Shown here in pieces: positions 32,967 to 41,843 of a stretch of DNA of 46,672 nucleotides (the first letter of the stretch is position 1; every line of letters begins with the position of its first letter). The notes under the pieces were generated by a model. That model made no database searches, was not told where the DNA came from, and was given only the letters and a program-made list of their open reading frames with translations. A program made the position numbers and the translations under genes. This DNA comes from Phycisphaerales bacterium UBA1910 (GTDB lineage: Bacteria > Planctomycetota > Phycisphaerae > Phycisphaerales > UBA1924): assembly GCA_002337545.1 (NCBI GenBank), contig DDGE01000055.1, positions 88,093 through 134,764 of the forward strand, written 5' to 3'.

Positions 32967-34424
32967 TCAGCGCAATCCGTATTCCTTCAACTTCCGATAA
33001 AGTGTGCGCTCGCCGATCCCGAGGAGTTTCGCGGTCTGTTCGCGATTCCCCCCGGTCAGCTTGAGCGTCTCACGGATCGCCTGCTTCTCGAGTTGTTCAA
33101 GGCTTGTACCCGCGAGCGACCCCGCCTGCGTCGTAGACGATTCAGGCAGCCCATCCGCGTCCATGCTGGAGATCTCCGCGGGGATGTGCGCAACATCCAC
33201 CCGGACGGTCTCCGCCTCGTCGTCCCGGTCACCGATCGCCATAACGACCATGTTTTCCACGACATTGATCAGCTGACGCACATTTCCTGGCCACGCGTAC
33301 CCTGTCAGTCGCATCAACGCCGCGTCCGTGATCTCCGGCGTGGCCTGACCCGGCAGCAGATCACCCGCGAACCTCGCAATCGCGTGACGCACAATCCGGG
33401 GGATATCTTCGCGCCGTTCACGCAGCGGCGGCAGATGGATATGTGCACCGTTGATCCGGAAGAACAGATCCTGACGGAACGAGCCGTCCGCGGTCATGGT
33501 GTTGAAATCCCGGTTCGTCGCACTCACGAATCGAACATCCACATGGCGAGCATCATTGGAACCCAGACGCACAACCTCGCCGCTCTCCAAAACACGAAGC
33601 AGCTTCGCCTGCATCGCCAAAGGCATGTCCCCGATCTCATCGAGGAAGACCGTCCCGCCATCGGCGTACGCAAACACACCCTCGCGGTCCTTCTCCGCCC
33701 CGGTGAATGCGCCCTTCACATGCCCGAACAGCTGATCCTCGAGCAGGCTTTCCGCCTGCCCCGCGCAGTTCATCGTCACGAATCGCTTGGCGCTCCTGGG
33801 CGAGTTGTTGTGCACCGCCTGCGCGATCAGCTCCTTGCCCGTCCCGCTCTCGCCCGTGATCAGCACCGGGATCTTGGAGTTCGCGACCGTTTTCACAGTC
33901 TTGAGAATCCTCCGCATGGGCTCGCTGCCGGCGACAATCCCCTCGAATCCATCGTGCTGGATCAGTTCCCTGAGCTCGCCCGATTCGCTCCGCAAGACCG
34001 CCTGGTCCGCTGCCCGGTTCACCGCGGATCGGAACACCACCAGATCCAGTGGTTTCTCTACAAAGTCGAATGCACCGTGCTTGAACGCATCGCGTGCCGT
34101 CGGCACATCACCGTGCGCGGTAACCATGATCGTTTCCGCGTCGGGTTGGAGTTCGCCGGCGAGCTCAAGAACACGCATCCCCGCATTCCCGCCATCCCCG
34201 TTGACGCCTTCCTTCCCGGAACTCTCCGGCATGCGGAGATCCGTGACAATGACATCGAACGACCCGTGCCGGAGCTCATTCGCCGCGTCCTCGATCCCGT
34301 GCACGATCGTGCAGATATGCCCCGGCCGCCGCAACGCTTCCGCCATGACATCCGCGTGCTCGGGCTCGTCCTCGACAATCAGGACCTGTGCGACAACCTG
34401 TTCCGATGCGTTCGTATCGCTCAT
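32967..34424 (-). CDS. NtrC-family response regulator (receiver, sigma-54 AAA+, Fis HTH)
   Basis: 485 residues. The receiver spans about residues 12-130 with acceptor Asp62 (VIVTDLRMP), and the loop after it carries an insertion of about 10 Gly/Asn-rich residues (SSGKEGVNGDGGNAG). The central AAA+ domain has Walker A GESGTGKE, GAFTGA intact (HVKGAFTGAE), Walker B GGTVFLDEIGD and RQDLFFRI. The Fis-type helix-turn-helix at the C-terminus is NREQTAKLLGIGERTLYRKL. No histidine kinase gene is adjacent, so its partner must be elsewhere. It is the second sigma-54 activator of the window but, unlike the one at 5642, has a full sensory domain. Target genes are unknown. Confidence 0.92.
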   Translation of the reverse strand: MSDTNASEQVVAQVLIVEDEPEHADVMAEALRRPGHICTIVHGIEDAANELRHGSFDVIVTDLRMPESSGKEGVNGDGGNAGMRVLELAGELQPDAETIMVTAHGDVPTARDAFKHGAFDFVEKPLDLVVFRSAVNRAADQAVLRSESGELRELIQHDGFEGIVAGSEPMRRILKTVKTVANSKIPVLITGESGTGKELIAQAVHNNSPRSAKRFVTMNCAGQAESLLEDQLFGHVKGAFTGAEKDREGVFAYADGGTVFLDEIGDMPLAMQAKLLRVLESGEVVRLGSNDARHVDVRFVSATNRDFNTMTADGSFRQDLFFRINGAHIHLPPLRERREDIPRIVRHAIARFAGDLLPGQATPEITDAALMRLTGYAWPGNVRQLINVVENMVVMAIGDRDDEAETVRVDVAHIPAEISSMDADGLPESSTTQAGSLAGTSLEQLEKQAIRETLKLTGGNREQTAKLLGIGERTLYRKLKEYGLR

Positions 34425-34451
34425 CGGAGGATTCTATGCGATAGATCCTCT

Positions 34452-34545
34452 GGGTGGCCCGATGGAACCCGCAGGGTTCCTTCGGGTTCGTCGGTCACTT
34501 GTGCCTGTTCCCGAAGGAGCCGAGGACGGCTCCATCGGGCCACCC
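34452..34545. repeat. Large multibranched palindromic element
   Basis: An outer 15-base stem, GGGTGGCCCGATGGA (34452-34466) with TCCATCGGGCCACCC (34531-34545), encloses three inner hairpins: AACCC/GGGTT (34466-34478), CCTTCGGG/CCCGAAGG (34479-34517) and AGCCG/CGGCT (34518-34531). It fills most of the gap between ruvC and the NtrC-type gene. No U-run follows, so it is not a standard terminator. It resembles a REP-like or RNA-processing element; its copy number elsewhere is unknown. Confidence 0.7.
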
Positions 34546-34553
34546 TCAAATCC

Positions 34554-35057
34554 TCACCGCGTCATGGACTCAAACTCAAACCGGCGCAGCGCACACGACG
34601 CGATCGCCAGCGCATCCGCGAGATCCGCAGGCTTGGGCAGTTCGGGCAATCCGAACATCTCCTGCACGCTCAGCTGCATCTGCTCCTTGGTCGCCCGCCC
34701 AGACCCCGTCGCGGCTTTCTTGACCTCTGCGGGTTTGAGCTCGCACACCTCGACACCTGCCCGCCGGGCTACTAGCAGGATTACGCCCCGCGCATGCGCC
34801 ATCTTCACGACTGTGCCCGGATGGTCCTTGTGCGCAAACATCCCCTCGATCGCGATCAGATCGGGCTTCACCCGTTCAACGAGACCCTGCACATCTGCTT
34901 CGAGCTCGACCAGCCGATCCCCGATTGAAGCCAGCGGCTCACCGCGTTTCGTCAGCCGGAACACCCCCGCCTCAACGATACTCGGGCGTACAACATCCCC
35001 AGTCACGCACCCATAGCCGGTGATAGAGAGTCCAGGATCGAATCCGAGCACACGCAT
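34554..35057 (-). CDS. ruvC: Holliday junction resolvase RuvC
   Basis: Endonuclease that resolves four-way junctions in recombination. 167 residues, a normal length. Catalytic acids Asp7 (LGFDPGLSITGYG), Glu71 (LIAIEGMF) and the late pair at about 145-148 (KPADLADALAIA) are visible. Its start lies 4 bases after the stop of ribE, so the two genes are in one operon. ruvA and ruvB are not adjacent, which is common outside enterobacteria. Confidence 0.95.
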   Translation of the reverse strand: MRVLGFDPGLSITGYGCVTGDVVRPSIVEAGVFRLTKRGEPLASIGDRLVELEADVQGLVERVKPDLIAIEGMFAHKDHPGTVVKMAHARGVILLVARRAGVEVCELKPAEVKKAATGSGRATKEQMQLSVQEMFGLPELPKPADLADALAIASCALRRFEFESMTR

Positions 35058-35061
35058 GGGA

Positions 35062-35691
35062 TCAGTGTACTGAATCGCGAGTGTTCATGTCCATCCGCGC
35101 CATCGTGTGCACGATCGTCTTGACCATCACATCGCACTCGATGTTGACCCGGTCCCCCACCACCCGGTCGGGCAGGTTGGTGCGGTCGAGGGTCTCGGGG
35201 ATCAGGGCGACCTCGATCCACCCCGCGTCCGTGTCCATCGCCGCGAGCGTCAGGGAGACCCCGTCGATTGTGATCGAGCCCTTGGGGATCATGTACCGCA
35301 TCAGCCCCTCATCCAACCCCACGCGAACGCGCCACCCGTCGGCTGTGAATACGCCCAGCACCTCGCCTGTGCCGTCCACATGTCCTTGGACCTGGTGCCC
35401 GTCGAGGGTGTCGCCCATCCGCAGCGCCCGCTCCAGGTTCACCCGATCCCCCGTTTCCCACGATCCGAGCGTCGTCTTTTCGAGGGTTTCCGGGATCGCG
35501 TCGAATGTGAACAACCCGCCGTGGTCTGTGATCGGGTCCACGAGTGTCAGACAGCACCCGTTGTTCGCGATCGAGTCGCCGGGGCGGGGTTCATGGTCCC
35601 ATCCCATCGGATCAATGGTGATCCGCACTCCCGATGTGCTCGTGGTGACGGACTCGACGCGCCCAACATGCTGAATAATGCCTGTGAACAT
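35062..35691 (-). CDS. ribE: Riboflavin synthase alpha chain
   Basis: Converts two 6,7-dimethyl-8-ribityllumazine molecules into riboflavin. The start MFTGIIQHVGRVESV is diagnostic, and two lumazine-binding repeats follow (GDSIANNGCCLTLV in the first, GSITIDGVSLTLAAMD in the second), 209 residues in total. VNIECDVMVK near the end matches the family. It is first gene of the ribE-ruvC pair and divergent from the BamB-like gene. No riboswitch-like sequence was seen in the 161-base gap. Confidence 0.95.
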   Translation of the reverse strand: MFTGIIQHVGRVESVTTSTSGVRITIDPMGWDHEPRPGDSIANNGCCLTLVDPITDHGGLFTFDAIPETLEKTTLGSWETGDRVNLERALRMGDTLDGHQVQGHVDGTGEVLGVFTADGWRVRVGLDEGLMRYMIPKGSITIDGVSLTLAAMDTDAGWIEVALIPETLDRTNLPDRVVGDRVNIECDVMVKTIVHTMARMDMNTRDSVH

Positions 35692-35852
35692 GCCAGAACC
35701 CTACGCGATCGGGTGCGAACAGTCACACACGACCCTTTCCGAGCCCAGAAATCGCCCGCCGCGGCACCCGCATTCCCGCCCGGCTCGCTATCATCTTTGA
35801 CCCCTCCGCCCCGATTCAGGTGGCGATGACCACGCACCATGGAGACCGCTCG

Positions 35853-37022
35853 ATGTTCGAGAACTCGGCCCTGTTCAACCGCACGACCCGCACACTCGCC
35901 CTCTCGATCGCGCTCGCATCCCTCGCTGGGTGCTCGAGTACGCAAACGAGCTCCAGGGACGAAGGAATCGACTCTGAATCGACGGAGACCGCTTCTGCAT
36001 CCGGTCGAGATCCTTGGAAGATCAACCACGAAGGCTGGGCAGAGCTTGGCTATATGTGGGAATGGACCGGGTACCCCCCACTCGCGGAGGGTGCCGTCAT
36101 CGATCACGCAACCGCGTACGACGACCTGCTCACATTCATCGGTTCAGGATCCACCCTCTCCGTCCTCGAAGCAAACACCGGCAAGGTGCGATGGTCTCGA
36201 CAGATCGATCGCCCGACGACGCGTTTCGTCGATCCGGTCCTCCGCGATGGGATCCTCTACACCGCCAGCGACACGGAACTCTGGGAGGTCGATATCAAGA
36301 ATGGCAACACTCTTGATCGCGACTCGCTGGGCACCCTCGTCAATACCCCGCCATTGCTCATGGACAACCTCGCCATATTTGGCACACTCTCCGGTGAGCT
36401 CTTCGCGTTCCAGATGACAAACGATTTCAAGCTCTGGTCCTACAAGTTCGACGGCCCGATCCATCAGCCGGCGATCGATCTAGGCGAGGGCATGATCGCC
36501 GCGATCTCCGAAAAAGGCGAGATCCGCACCCTCGATGCAACCAACGCACACACGGGCATGACCACCCGAATCGCGGGGGGATCCGATACGAATCTGCTCA
36601 CAGATTACTTCGGGCTCTACATCGCATCGCTCGATCAGTCCCTCTACGCATTCGATATCGTTGATGGGTACCGGTTCTGGCGTGTCCGCTCCAGCGCCCC
36701 CGTCACCGTCCAGCACACCCTCCACGAGGGCATCGTGTACGCGTCCACCCGCGATCAGGGCCTGATGGCTATTGATGCGGCGACAGGCGACATCGTGTGG
36801 AACAACCCTGAGATCGGCGGGTGGGTCCTCACGGTCGTCGATGATTCTGAGTTGATTGTGTACTCAGGGTTCGAGATGCTCGCGATTGACAAAGAGCGTG
36901 GCGACATCCTCGCCCGTACCCCTCTCAGCGGCGTCTCGGGTATCCGTACCGATTCGCAGGTCGACGGCAATATCTATGTCATCACACGAGAAGGCGGCGT
37001 GTCCAAGTTCGGACGCCGATAA
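35853..37022 (+). CDS. PQQ-like beta-propeller lipoprotein (BamB-like)
   Basis: 389 residues. MFENSALFNRTTRTLALSIALASLAGC ends in the lipobox LAGC. The body carries repeated WD/PQQ-type blades (VLEANTGKVRWSRQI, LWEVDIKNGNTLDRD, LMAIDAATGDIVWNN, MLAIDKERGDILAR), as in outer-membrane assembly factor BamB, although the conserved BamB insert that binds BamA is not evident, so another role in the envelope is possible. ATG 35853 has GGAGA 8 bases upstream; a longer frame from 35820 has no SD. It is followed 48 bases later by purH, with no terminator seen. Confidence 0.8.
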   Translation: MFENSALFNRTTRTLALSIALASLAGCSSTQTSSRDEGIDSESTETASASGRDPWKINHEGWAELGYMWEWTGYPPLAEGAVIDHATAYDDLLTFIGSGSTLSVLEANTGKVRWSRQIDRPTTRFVDPVLRDGILYTASDTELWEVDIKNGNTLDRDSLGTLVNTPPLLMDNLAIFGTLSGELFAFQMTNDFKLWSYKFDGPIHQPAIDLGEGMIAAISEKGEIRTLDATNAHTGMTTRIAGGSDTNLLTDYFGLYIASLDQSLYAFDIVDGYRFWRVRSSAPVTVQHTLHEGIVYASTRDQGLMAIDAATGDIVWNNPEIGGWVLTVVDDSELIVYSGFEMLAIDKERGDILARTPLSGVSGIRTDSQVDGNIYVITREGGVSKFGRR

Positions 37023-37070
37023 GCCAAACCACTCTCACTCCACCATAACCCCGCACAACGCGAGCACATC

Positions 37071-38711
37071 ATGAACTCCACAGCAGACGCTGCGGCCAGC
37101 GCCCCCACCGCCTCGACGAACACACTCGTCAAGGTCACGCGGGCGCTGATCTCCGTTTCCGACAAAGACGGGATCGTCGATCTCGCCCGATCACTCCACG
37201 ATCTGGGCGTCGAGATCGTTTCGACGGGGGGCACCTCCAAGGCGATCCAGGACGCGGGGATACCCGTCGTCTCCATCGACGAGCTCACCGGCTTCCCAGA
37301 AATGATGGACGGGCGTGTGAAAACCCTCCACCCCAAGGTCCACGGCGGGCTGCTCGCGCGACGCGATCTCGATACCCATGTGCAATCCATGCACGAGCAC
37401 GACATCAAGCCCATCGACCTCGTCGTCGTGAACCTCTACCCCTTCGAGGCCACCATCGCCAAGCCCGGCGTGACCGAACCCGAGGCGATCGAGCAGATCG
37501 ACATCGGCGGGCCGTCCATGGTCCGCTCGGCCGCGAAGAACCACGCTTCTGTCGCGATCGTTACCGATCCTTCCCAATACGACGAGCTCCTGAGCGAGCT
37601 CAAATCCAACGACGGCGCAACGACCCTCGATCTCCGGAAGCGCCTCGCTGCGCAGGCATTCACCCAGACGGGCGCGTACGACGCGATGATCTCGCAGTGG
37701 CTTCTCCGCAATGAAACCGAAGCGCCCGCGACGATGCCCATCGCGTTCCGTCGTCAGGACGAACTCCGGTACGGCGAGAATCCCCACCAGATTGCTTCCG
37801 TCTACAAACAGATCGGCGCACCATCGGGAACCCTCCTCGATGCTGAGCAGCTCCATGGCAAGCCCCTCAGCTACAACAACATCAATGACGCCTCCGCGGC
37901 ACTCGAGCTCGTTCGAGCCATGGCCCGCACAGCGCCAGACGCGTTCAACACATGCGTGGTGAAACACACCAACCCATGCGGAGCCGCGAGCGCATCGACT
38001 TGTGCCCACGCGATCGATCGAGCCATCGCGGGCGACCCGATGGCGGCCTTCGGTGGAATCCTGGCAACGACGAATCCCATCGATATTGAGGGTGCCCAAC
38101 GCATCGCGGCGGACGGGACCTTCTTTGAGATCGTGATCGCGCCGGGCTACGACGACGACGCCCTCTCACTCTTGCAGGAGCGTTGGAAAAACCTCCGAAT
38201 CCTCAAAGTCGCACAGGACCCACCAAACATCAGTCGCGAACTCAAGTTCCTCCCCGGCGGGGCGTTGATGCAGGAGCGCGATCTGATCGTGCCCAACCCG
38301 AGCGAGTGGACGCACGCAGCAGGACCCGAAGCATCATCCGAGCGGATCGACGCCGCGGCGATGCTCGAGAACATGTGTCGATCGCTCAGCTCCAACGCCG
38401 TTCTCATCGGTGGGATCGACCCGGAATCCGATTCTGGCGCGGCGCGCCTCTTTGGCGCGGGTGCAGGGCAGATGGACCGGGTGGCGTCATGCCGGGGCGC
38501 GGTGCACAAGGCCGGGGAGCTCGCGAAGGGTGCCATCGCGTTCTCTGACGCGTTCTTCCCATTCAACGACGGCCCGCAGGTCCTCATCGATGCGGGGGTC
38601 ACCATGATCGTCCATCCTGGCGGATCCAAACGCGATCAGGACACCTACGACCTGTGCAACGAGCATGGCGTGACCTGCATGACGACGGGGATCCGCCACT
38701 TCCGTCACTGA
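37071..38711 (+). CDS. purH: Bifunctional AICAR transformylase/IMP cyclohydrolase
   Basis: Last two steps of purine synthesis. 546 residues with an 18-residue Ala/Thr-rich N-terminal extension before the normal start. The IMP cyclohydrolase half begins RALISVSDKDGIVDLA and contains STGGTSKAI and GRVKTLHPKVHGGLLARRD. The transformylase half has LRYGENPHQIAS, LSYNNINDASAALEL and VVKHTNPCGAA, plus AFGGILA. The end DQDTYDLCNEHGVTCMTTGIRHFRH is also typical. It is followed by a strong hairpin at 38757. purL is in the same window but not adjacent. Confidence 0.95.
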   Translation: MNSTADAAASAPTASTNTLVKVTRALISVSDKDGIVDLARSLHDLGVEIVSTGGTSKAIQDAGIPVVSIDELTGFPEMMDGRVKTLHPKVHGGLLARRDLDTHVQSMHEHDIKPIDLVVVNLYPFEATIAKPGVTEPEAIEQIDIGGPSMVRSAAKNHASVAIVTDPSQYDELLSELKSNDGATTLDLRKRLAAQAFTQTGAYDAMISQWLLRNETEAPATMPIAFRRQDELRYGENPHQIASVYKQIGAPSGTLLDAEQLHGKPLSYNNINDASAALELVRAMARTAPDAFNTCVVKHTNPCGAASASTCAHAIDRAIAGDPMAAFGGILATTNPIDIEGAQRIAADGTFFEIVIAPGYDDDALSLLQERWKNLRILKVAQDPPNISRELKFLPGGALMQERDLIVPNPSEWTHAAGPEASSERIDAAAMLENMCRSLSSNAVLIGGIDPESDSGAARLFGAGAGQMDRVASCRGAVHKAGELAKGAIAFSDAFFPFNDGPQVLIDAGVTMIVHPGGSKRDQDTYDLCNEHGVTCMTTGIRHFRH

Positions 38712-38756
38712 TCTGATTCATCCAAATCACGCATCGATCCGGGGTCTCGGATCGAA

Positions 38757-38790
38757 AACGCCCGATGGCTGAGCTATCGGGCGTTTGTGC
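38757..38790 (+). terminator. Terminator after purH
   Basis: AAACGCCCGAT pairs perfectly with ATCGGGCGTTT around a nine-base loop. The T-run is short (TTTGTG), but the stem is strong. Confidence 0.7.
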
Positions 38791-38909
38791 ATCCCTGCCC
38801 GCGTAAAGCGATCTTTGCCGATCCTTTATCCCGTCTGACGCGTACTGGGTTGAAGAGAGACCTAAAAACTGGTAGATATAGATAGATAAGGCACTTTCGG
38901 ATCCACCAC

Positions 38910-39695
38910 ATGTCCAAACGCTCGCGTCCATCCAGATCCCGCTCGACCGCGCGATCGCTACGGGCGGGTGCCCGAGGGGCAGACCAAGTCCAAATCGACG
39001 ATAGTGTGGATCACATACGAAGCGTCGATGCCGTGCCTGCTGGCGGTGTCGACGCAAATGCCGCCCAACTCAATCAGAACGACGGGCTCGGTGCCAAGGT
39101 GCTCGTGCTCAATCGCCACTACATGGCGACACGGGTGATCAGCGCCAAACGCGCCTTCATCCTGCTCGCCCGCGAGGCCGCGGAAGTCATCCACGCCGAG
39201 GACGGCTCGTACGCGAACTATGACTTTGCGACCTGGGCCGAACTCAGCGAGCTGCGCAAGCAGTTCGAGCCCGACCTGCATGACTGGGTCAAAACGGTCC
39301 GGTTCGATATCGCCGTACCCCGCATCATCCGTCTGATCACTTGTGACAAGCTTCCGTCCAAACGCGTGAAGCTCAACAGGCGGAACCTCTTCGCACGCGA
39401 TCACAACAAGTGCCAGTACTGCGGGAATCGTTTCCCAACGAGCGAGCTTTCCATCGACCATGTCCGCCCGCGTTCTCAGAATGGCCCGGACACATGGGAA
39501 AACCTCGTGTGCGCGTGCGTGAAGTGCAACTCCCGCAAGGGTGGACGCACCCCCGAGCAGGCGCACATGAAGCTCATCCGCAAACCCGCCCAGCCCAAGC
39601 GGAACCCATTGATCTCGATCCGGCTCAACTCGGATAAATACGCGTCGTGGAAGGCCTTCCTCGATGACGCGTACTGGTCCGTTGAGCTGCGTTGA
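38910..39695 (+). CDS. HNH endonuclease family protein
   Basis: 261 residues. A disordered basic N-terminus (about 60 residues) is followed by the conserved KVLVLNRHYMATRVISAKRAFILLA block, as in the widespread HNH family of planctomycetes, cyanobacteria and actinobacteria. The HNH/zinc part is CQYCGNRFPTSELSIDHVRPRS, then NLVCACVKCNSRKGGRTPEQA with two CxxC pairs and the catalytic His in DHVRP. Members are chromosomal, usually single copy, and not linked to introns or restriction systems; the substrate is unknown. The upstream gap holds the purH terminator and an AT-rich stretch (TAGATATAGATAGATAAG) that could be its promoter. The nearest SD is weak. Confidence 0.85.
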   Translation: MSKRSRPSRSRSTARSLRAGARGADQVQIDDSVDHIRSVDAVPAGGVDANAAQLNQNDGLGAKVLVLNRHYMATRVISAKRAFILLAREAAEVIHAEDGSYANYDFATWAELSELRKQFEPDLHDWVKTVRFDIAVPRIIRLITCDKLPSKRVKLNRRNLFARDHNKCQYCGNRFPTSELSIDHVRPRSQNGPDTWENLVCACVKCNSRKGGRTPEQAHMKLIRKPAQPKRNPLISIRLNSDKYASWKAFLDDAYWSVELR

Positions 39696-39707
39696 TACAA
39701 TGCGTGC

Positions 39708-40481
39708 ATGAAGCTGATTCCACGCATCTCCATGATCACCCTCTCGTTCTGCTCCGGCATGGTCGCATCGCCCTTGCTGGCAAGTGAGCCCGAGTCGAAC
39801 AAATCAACAGAGCACGACGAAGATCGCGAGCAGATGCAACGCACCTTCGCGTTCACGGCCCTCGTTCAGCTCCGTCTCGGAGAAGTCGTCGGCCGAATCA
39901 ACGAACGCGAGATCCCCCTCGAACATCAACAGATCATCTATGAGATTCTCTCACACACAAGCGAATCTGCGATCCATCAGATGCGTGGCGAGACAGAGAA
40001 CAAGGTCTATTTCAAGGACACGGGCGAAGAGGTCGTCTTCGACAAGGATGGAAATCGTGTCGAGAACGGGTACAACGACGGTTCTTACAACTACGCGCAC
40101 TACAAAGATGAACCCCTGCTGCACTTCGTGATGGACATCTCTCCCTGGATCATGTTGGGTATCTCCGAGACCGACCCAACCGATCCAAAGGAACGCATCT
40201 ACGCGTATATGGGTGACCTCGAAGGCGGGATCTTCAGGGCCCACGAAGCAAGACCGTTCGAACCTCTCCCCGAATCGCATCAATGGAACAGAGTCGGTCA
40301 ACTGCCTGCGCTGGGGGCCTTTGCCAAGGCAATCGAGCAAGGCGGCGCAGAGGAAATCTACGACCTGTTCGATCAGGACGAAGAAATCAGTGACGAGCAG
40401 ATCATTCGTGTGCTGACCAAACTGAATCGTGGATTCGATCTGGTGTATGGCGTAGAAACAGAAGAAAAGGACACGCCCTGA
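39708..40481 (+). CDS. Unrecognised exported protein
   Basis: 257 residues, not recognised. MKLIPRISMITLSFCSGMVASPLLA is a signal peptide. The mature part is acidic, with helical segments (DEDREQMQRTFAFTALVQLRLGEVV) and a region FDKDGNRVENGYNDGSYNYAHYKDEP of mixed charge and Tyr/Asn. The C-terminal third is again helical and acidic. No Cys pairs and no catalytic motif were seen. A TACAAT at 39696-39701 would place the transcription start on the ATG itself, so the mRNA could be leaderless, which would explain the missing SD. It is 12 bases after the HNH gene, so read-through is also possible. Confidence 0.7.
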   Translation: MKLIPRISMITLSFCSGMVASPLLASEPESNKSTEHDEDREQMQRTFAFTALVQLRLGEVVGRINEREIPLEHQQIIYEILSHTSESAIHQMRGETENKVYFKDTGEEVVFDKDGNRVENGYNDGSYNYAHYKDEPLLHFVMDISPWIMLGISETDPTDPKERIYAYMGDLEGGIFRAHEARPFEPLPESHQWNRVGQLPALGAFAKAIEQGGAEEIYDLFDQDEEISDEQIIRVLTKLNRGFDLVYGVETEEKDTP

Positions 40482-40496
40482 TCAGGCGTGTGAGAC

Positions 40497-40793
40497 TCAC
40501 CCAACGAGCTTGTCGGTTGCGTCCGCGAGATCAAAGTCTTTCTGTGTGATCCCGTTCGCGTCGTGCGTCGAGACACTCAGGGTGACCTTGTTGTAGCGGA
40601 TCAGGATATCGGGATGATGCTGCTCACGCTCAGCGTACTCCGCGACCTGATTCACGAACTTCATCGCGCCGAGGAAGTCCTCGAACTCGAAGGTGCGCTG
40701 GATCTCGCCGTTGAGCTCGACCCATGCGGGGTGGGATTCCAGTCCCGCCTCAATCTGGGCTTCGCTCAACTTCTCGACGGCTTGCTCGGTCAT
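40497..40793 (-). CDS. phhB: Pterin-4a-carbinolamine dehydratase
   Basis: Recycles 4a-hydroxytetrahydrobiopterin, a cofactor of aromatic amino acid hydroxylases and other pterin enzymes. 98 residues with the family motif REQHHPDILIRYNKVTLSVSTH (pterin-contacting His pair), followed by ITQKDFDLADATD. ATG 40793 is preceded by AGGAGGAG at 5 bases; a longer frame to 40832 has no SD. It is divergent from gluQRS. A pterin-dependent hydroxylase is not in the window, so the partner enzyme is unknown. Confidence 0.92.
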   Translation of the reverse strand: MTEQAVEKLSEAQIEAGLESHPAWVELNGEIQRTFEFEDFLGAMKFVNQVAEYAEREQHHPDILIRYNKVTLSVSTHDANGITQKDFDLADATDKLVG

Positions 40794-40874
40794 GACTCCT
40801 CCTGATTCGCCGGGCATCGCGCCCCACGACACGGGGTACAGATTTCCTCGTGCCGGGGTTGCCGAACACCATGA

Positions 40875-41843
40875 GTGTACCCAGAATCTCTCGTGCGTGA
40901 ACCCTCTTCGTCATCATTCGATACAACTCGCCTCGCACCATCCCCCACCGGAGCGATGCACCTCGGGAACGCGTTCGCGTTCTTAATCAACTGGGCAACT
41001 GCACGCAAACGCAACTGGCGCATCATCTTGCGCATCGAGGATCTTGATGTATCTCGCGTCCACGATGGCATGATCGAGGACTGCATCAGCACCCTCAGGT
41101 GGCTGGGGCTTGATTGGGACGAAGAACCCATTCTTCAATCTTCGCACCCAGATCGCTTCCAAACCGCGATGCAAACCCTTGCTGCGTCAAGACGGGTATA
41201 CCCGTGCGATCTGAGTCACAAACAGATTCAGGCGGCTCTGAACGCGCCGCATATGGGCGAGGATTCTACCGATCACTTCGACGCGATCCGACCCGACCCG
41301 ATCCCCGATCATTTCATCAATCCGGAGACGAGCTGGCGTTTTATCCCCGATCCCGACCCTGTCTCCTTCAATGACGCGTGCATGGGAGCTCAGTCATACA
41401 ACGCCTCATCGCTCGGCGGGGATTTCATTGTCTGGACGAAACGCAACGCCCCGAGCTATCAACTCGCCGTCGTCGTGGACGATCACGCGTCGGGGATCAC
41501 GCACATCGTGCGTGGGCGTGATCTGGTCGATTCCGCAGCTCGTCAGCTCATGCTTTACCGTGCGCTGGGATACGCGCCGGAACCTGAGTACACGCACCTG
41601 CCACTCGTATTGTCGCAGGACGGGCGCCGGCTCGCGAAACGGGACCAGGACACGCACATCAAGAGCTACGCAATGCTCGGCGGGCCTGAACGCGTCATCG
41701 GCCTGATCGCAAACTGGTGCGGGATCGTCCTCGAACCAACCCCGATGTCGATTTCTGAGTTTCTTGACGCGTTCGATCCCGATACACTTCCCACGAACGA
41801 TATTGTCTTCCGAGAAGAGGATGCCCGATGGCTGAGATCGTGA
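40875..41843 (+). CDS. gluQRS: Glutamyl-Q tRNA(Asp) synthetase
   Basis: Truncated glutamyl-tRNA synthetase paralogue that attaches glutamate to the queuosine of tRNA(Asp). Class I signature APSPTGAMHLGN near the start, then the IEDLDVSR block, HIVRGRDLVDS, and LSQDGRRLAKRD replacing KMSKS. There is no anticodon-binding domain; 322 residues is typical. The zinc site appears degenerate: in the family it uses a CxC pair with later Tyr and Cys, but here only VYPCDLSHKQIQ with a single Cys is seen. The GTG at 40875 is the likely start; a further GTG at 40893 is possible. It overlaps the next gene. Confidence 0.9.
   Translation: MYPESLVREPSSSSFDTTRLAPSPTGAMHLGNAFAFLINWATARKRNWRIILRIEDLDVSRVHDGMIEDCISTLRWLGLDWDEEPILQSSHPDRFQTAMQTLAASRRVYPCDLSHKQIQAALNAPHMGEDSTDHFDAIRPDPIPDHFINPETSWRFIPDPDPVSFNDACMGAQSYNASSLGGDFIVWTKRNAPSYQLAVVVDDHASGITHIVRGRDLVDSAARQLMLYRALGYAPEPEYTHLPLVLSQDGRRLAKRDQDTHIKSYAMLGGPERVIGLIANWCGIVLEPTPMSISEFLDAFDPDTLPTNDIVFREEDARWLRS

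Noticed and set aside
34452..34545. tRNA or intrinsic terminator
   Set aside because: No cloverleaf with CCA-like end or T-loop motif, and no U-run on either side.
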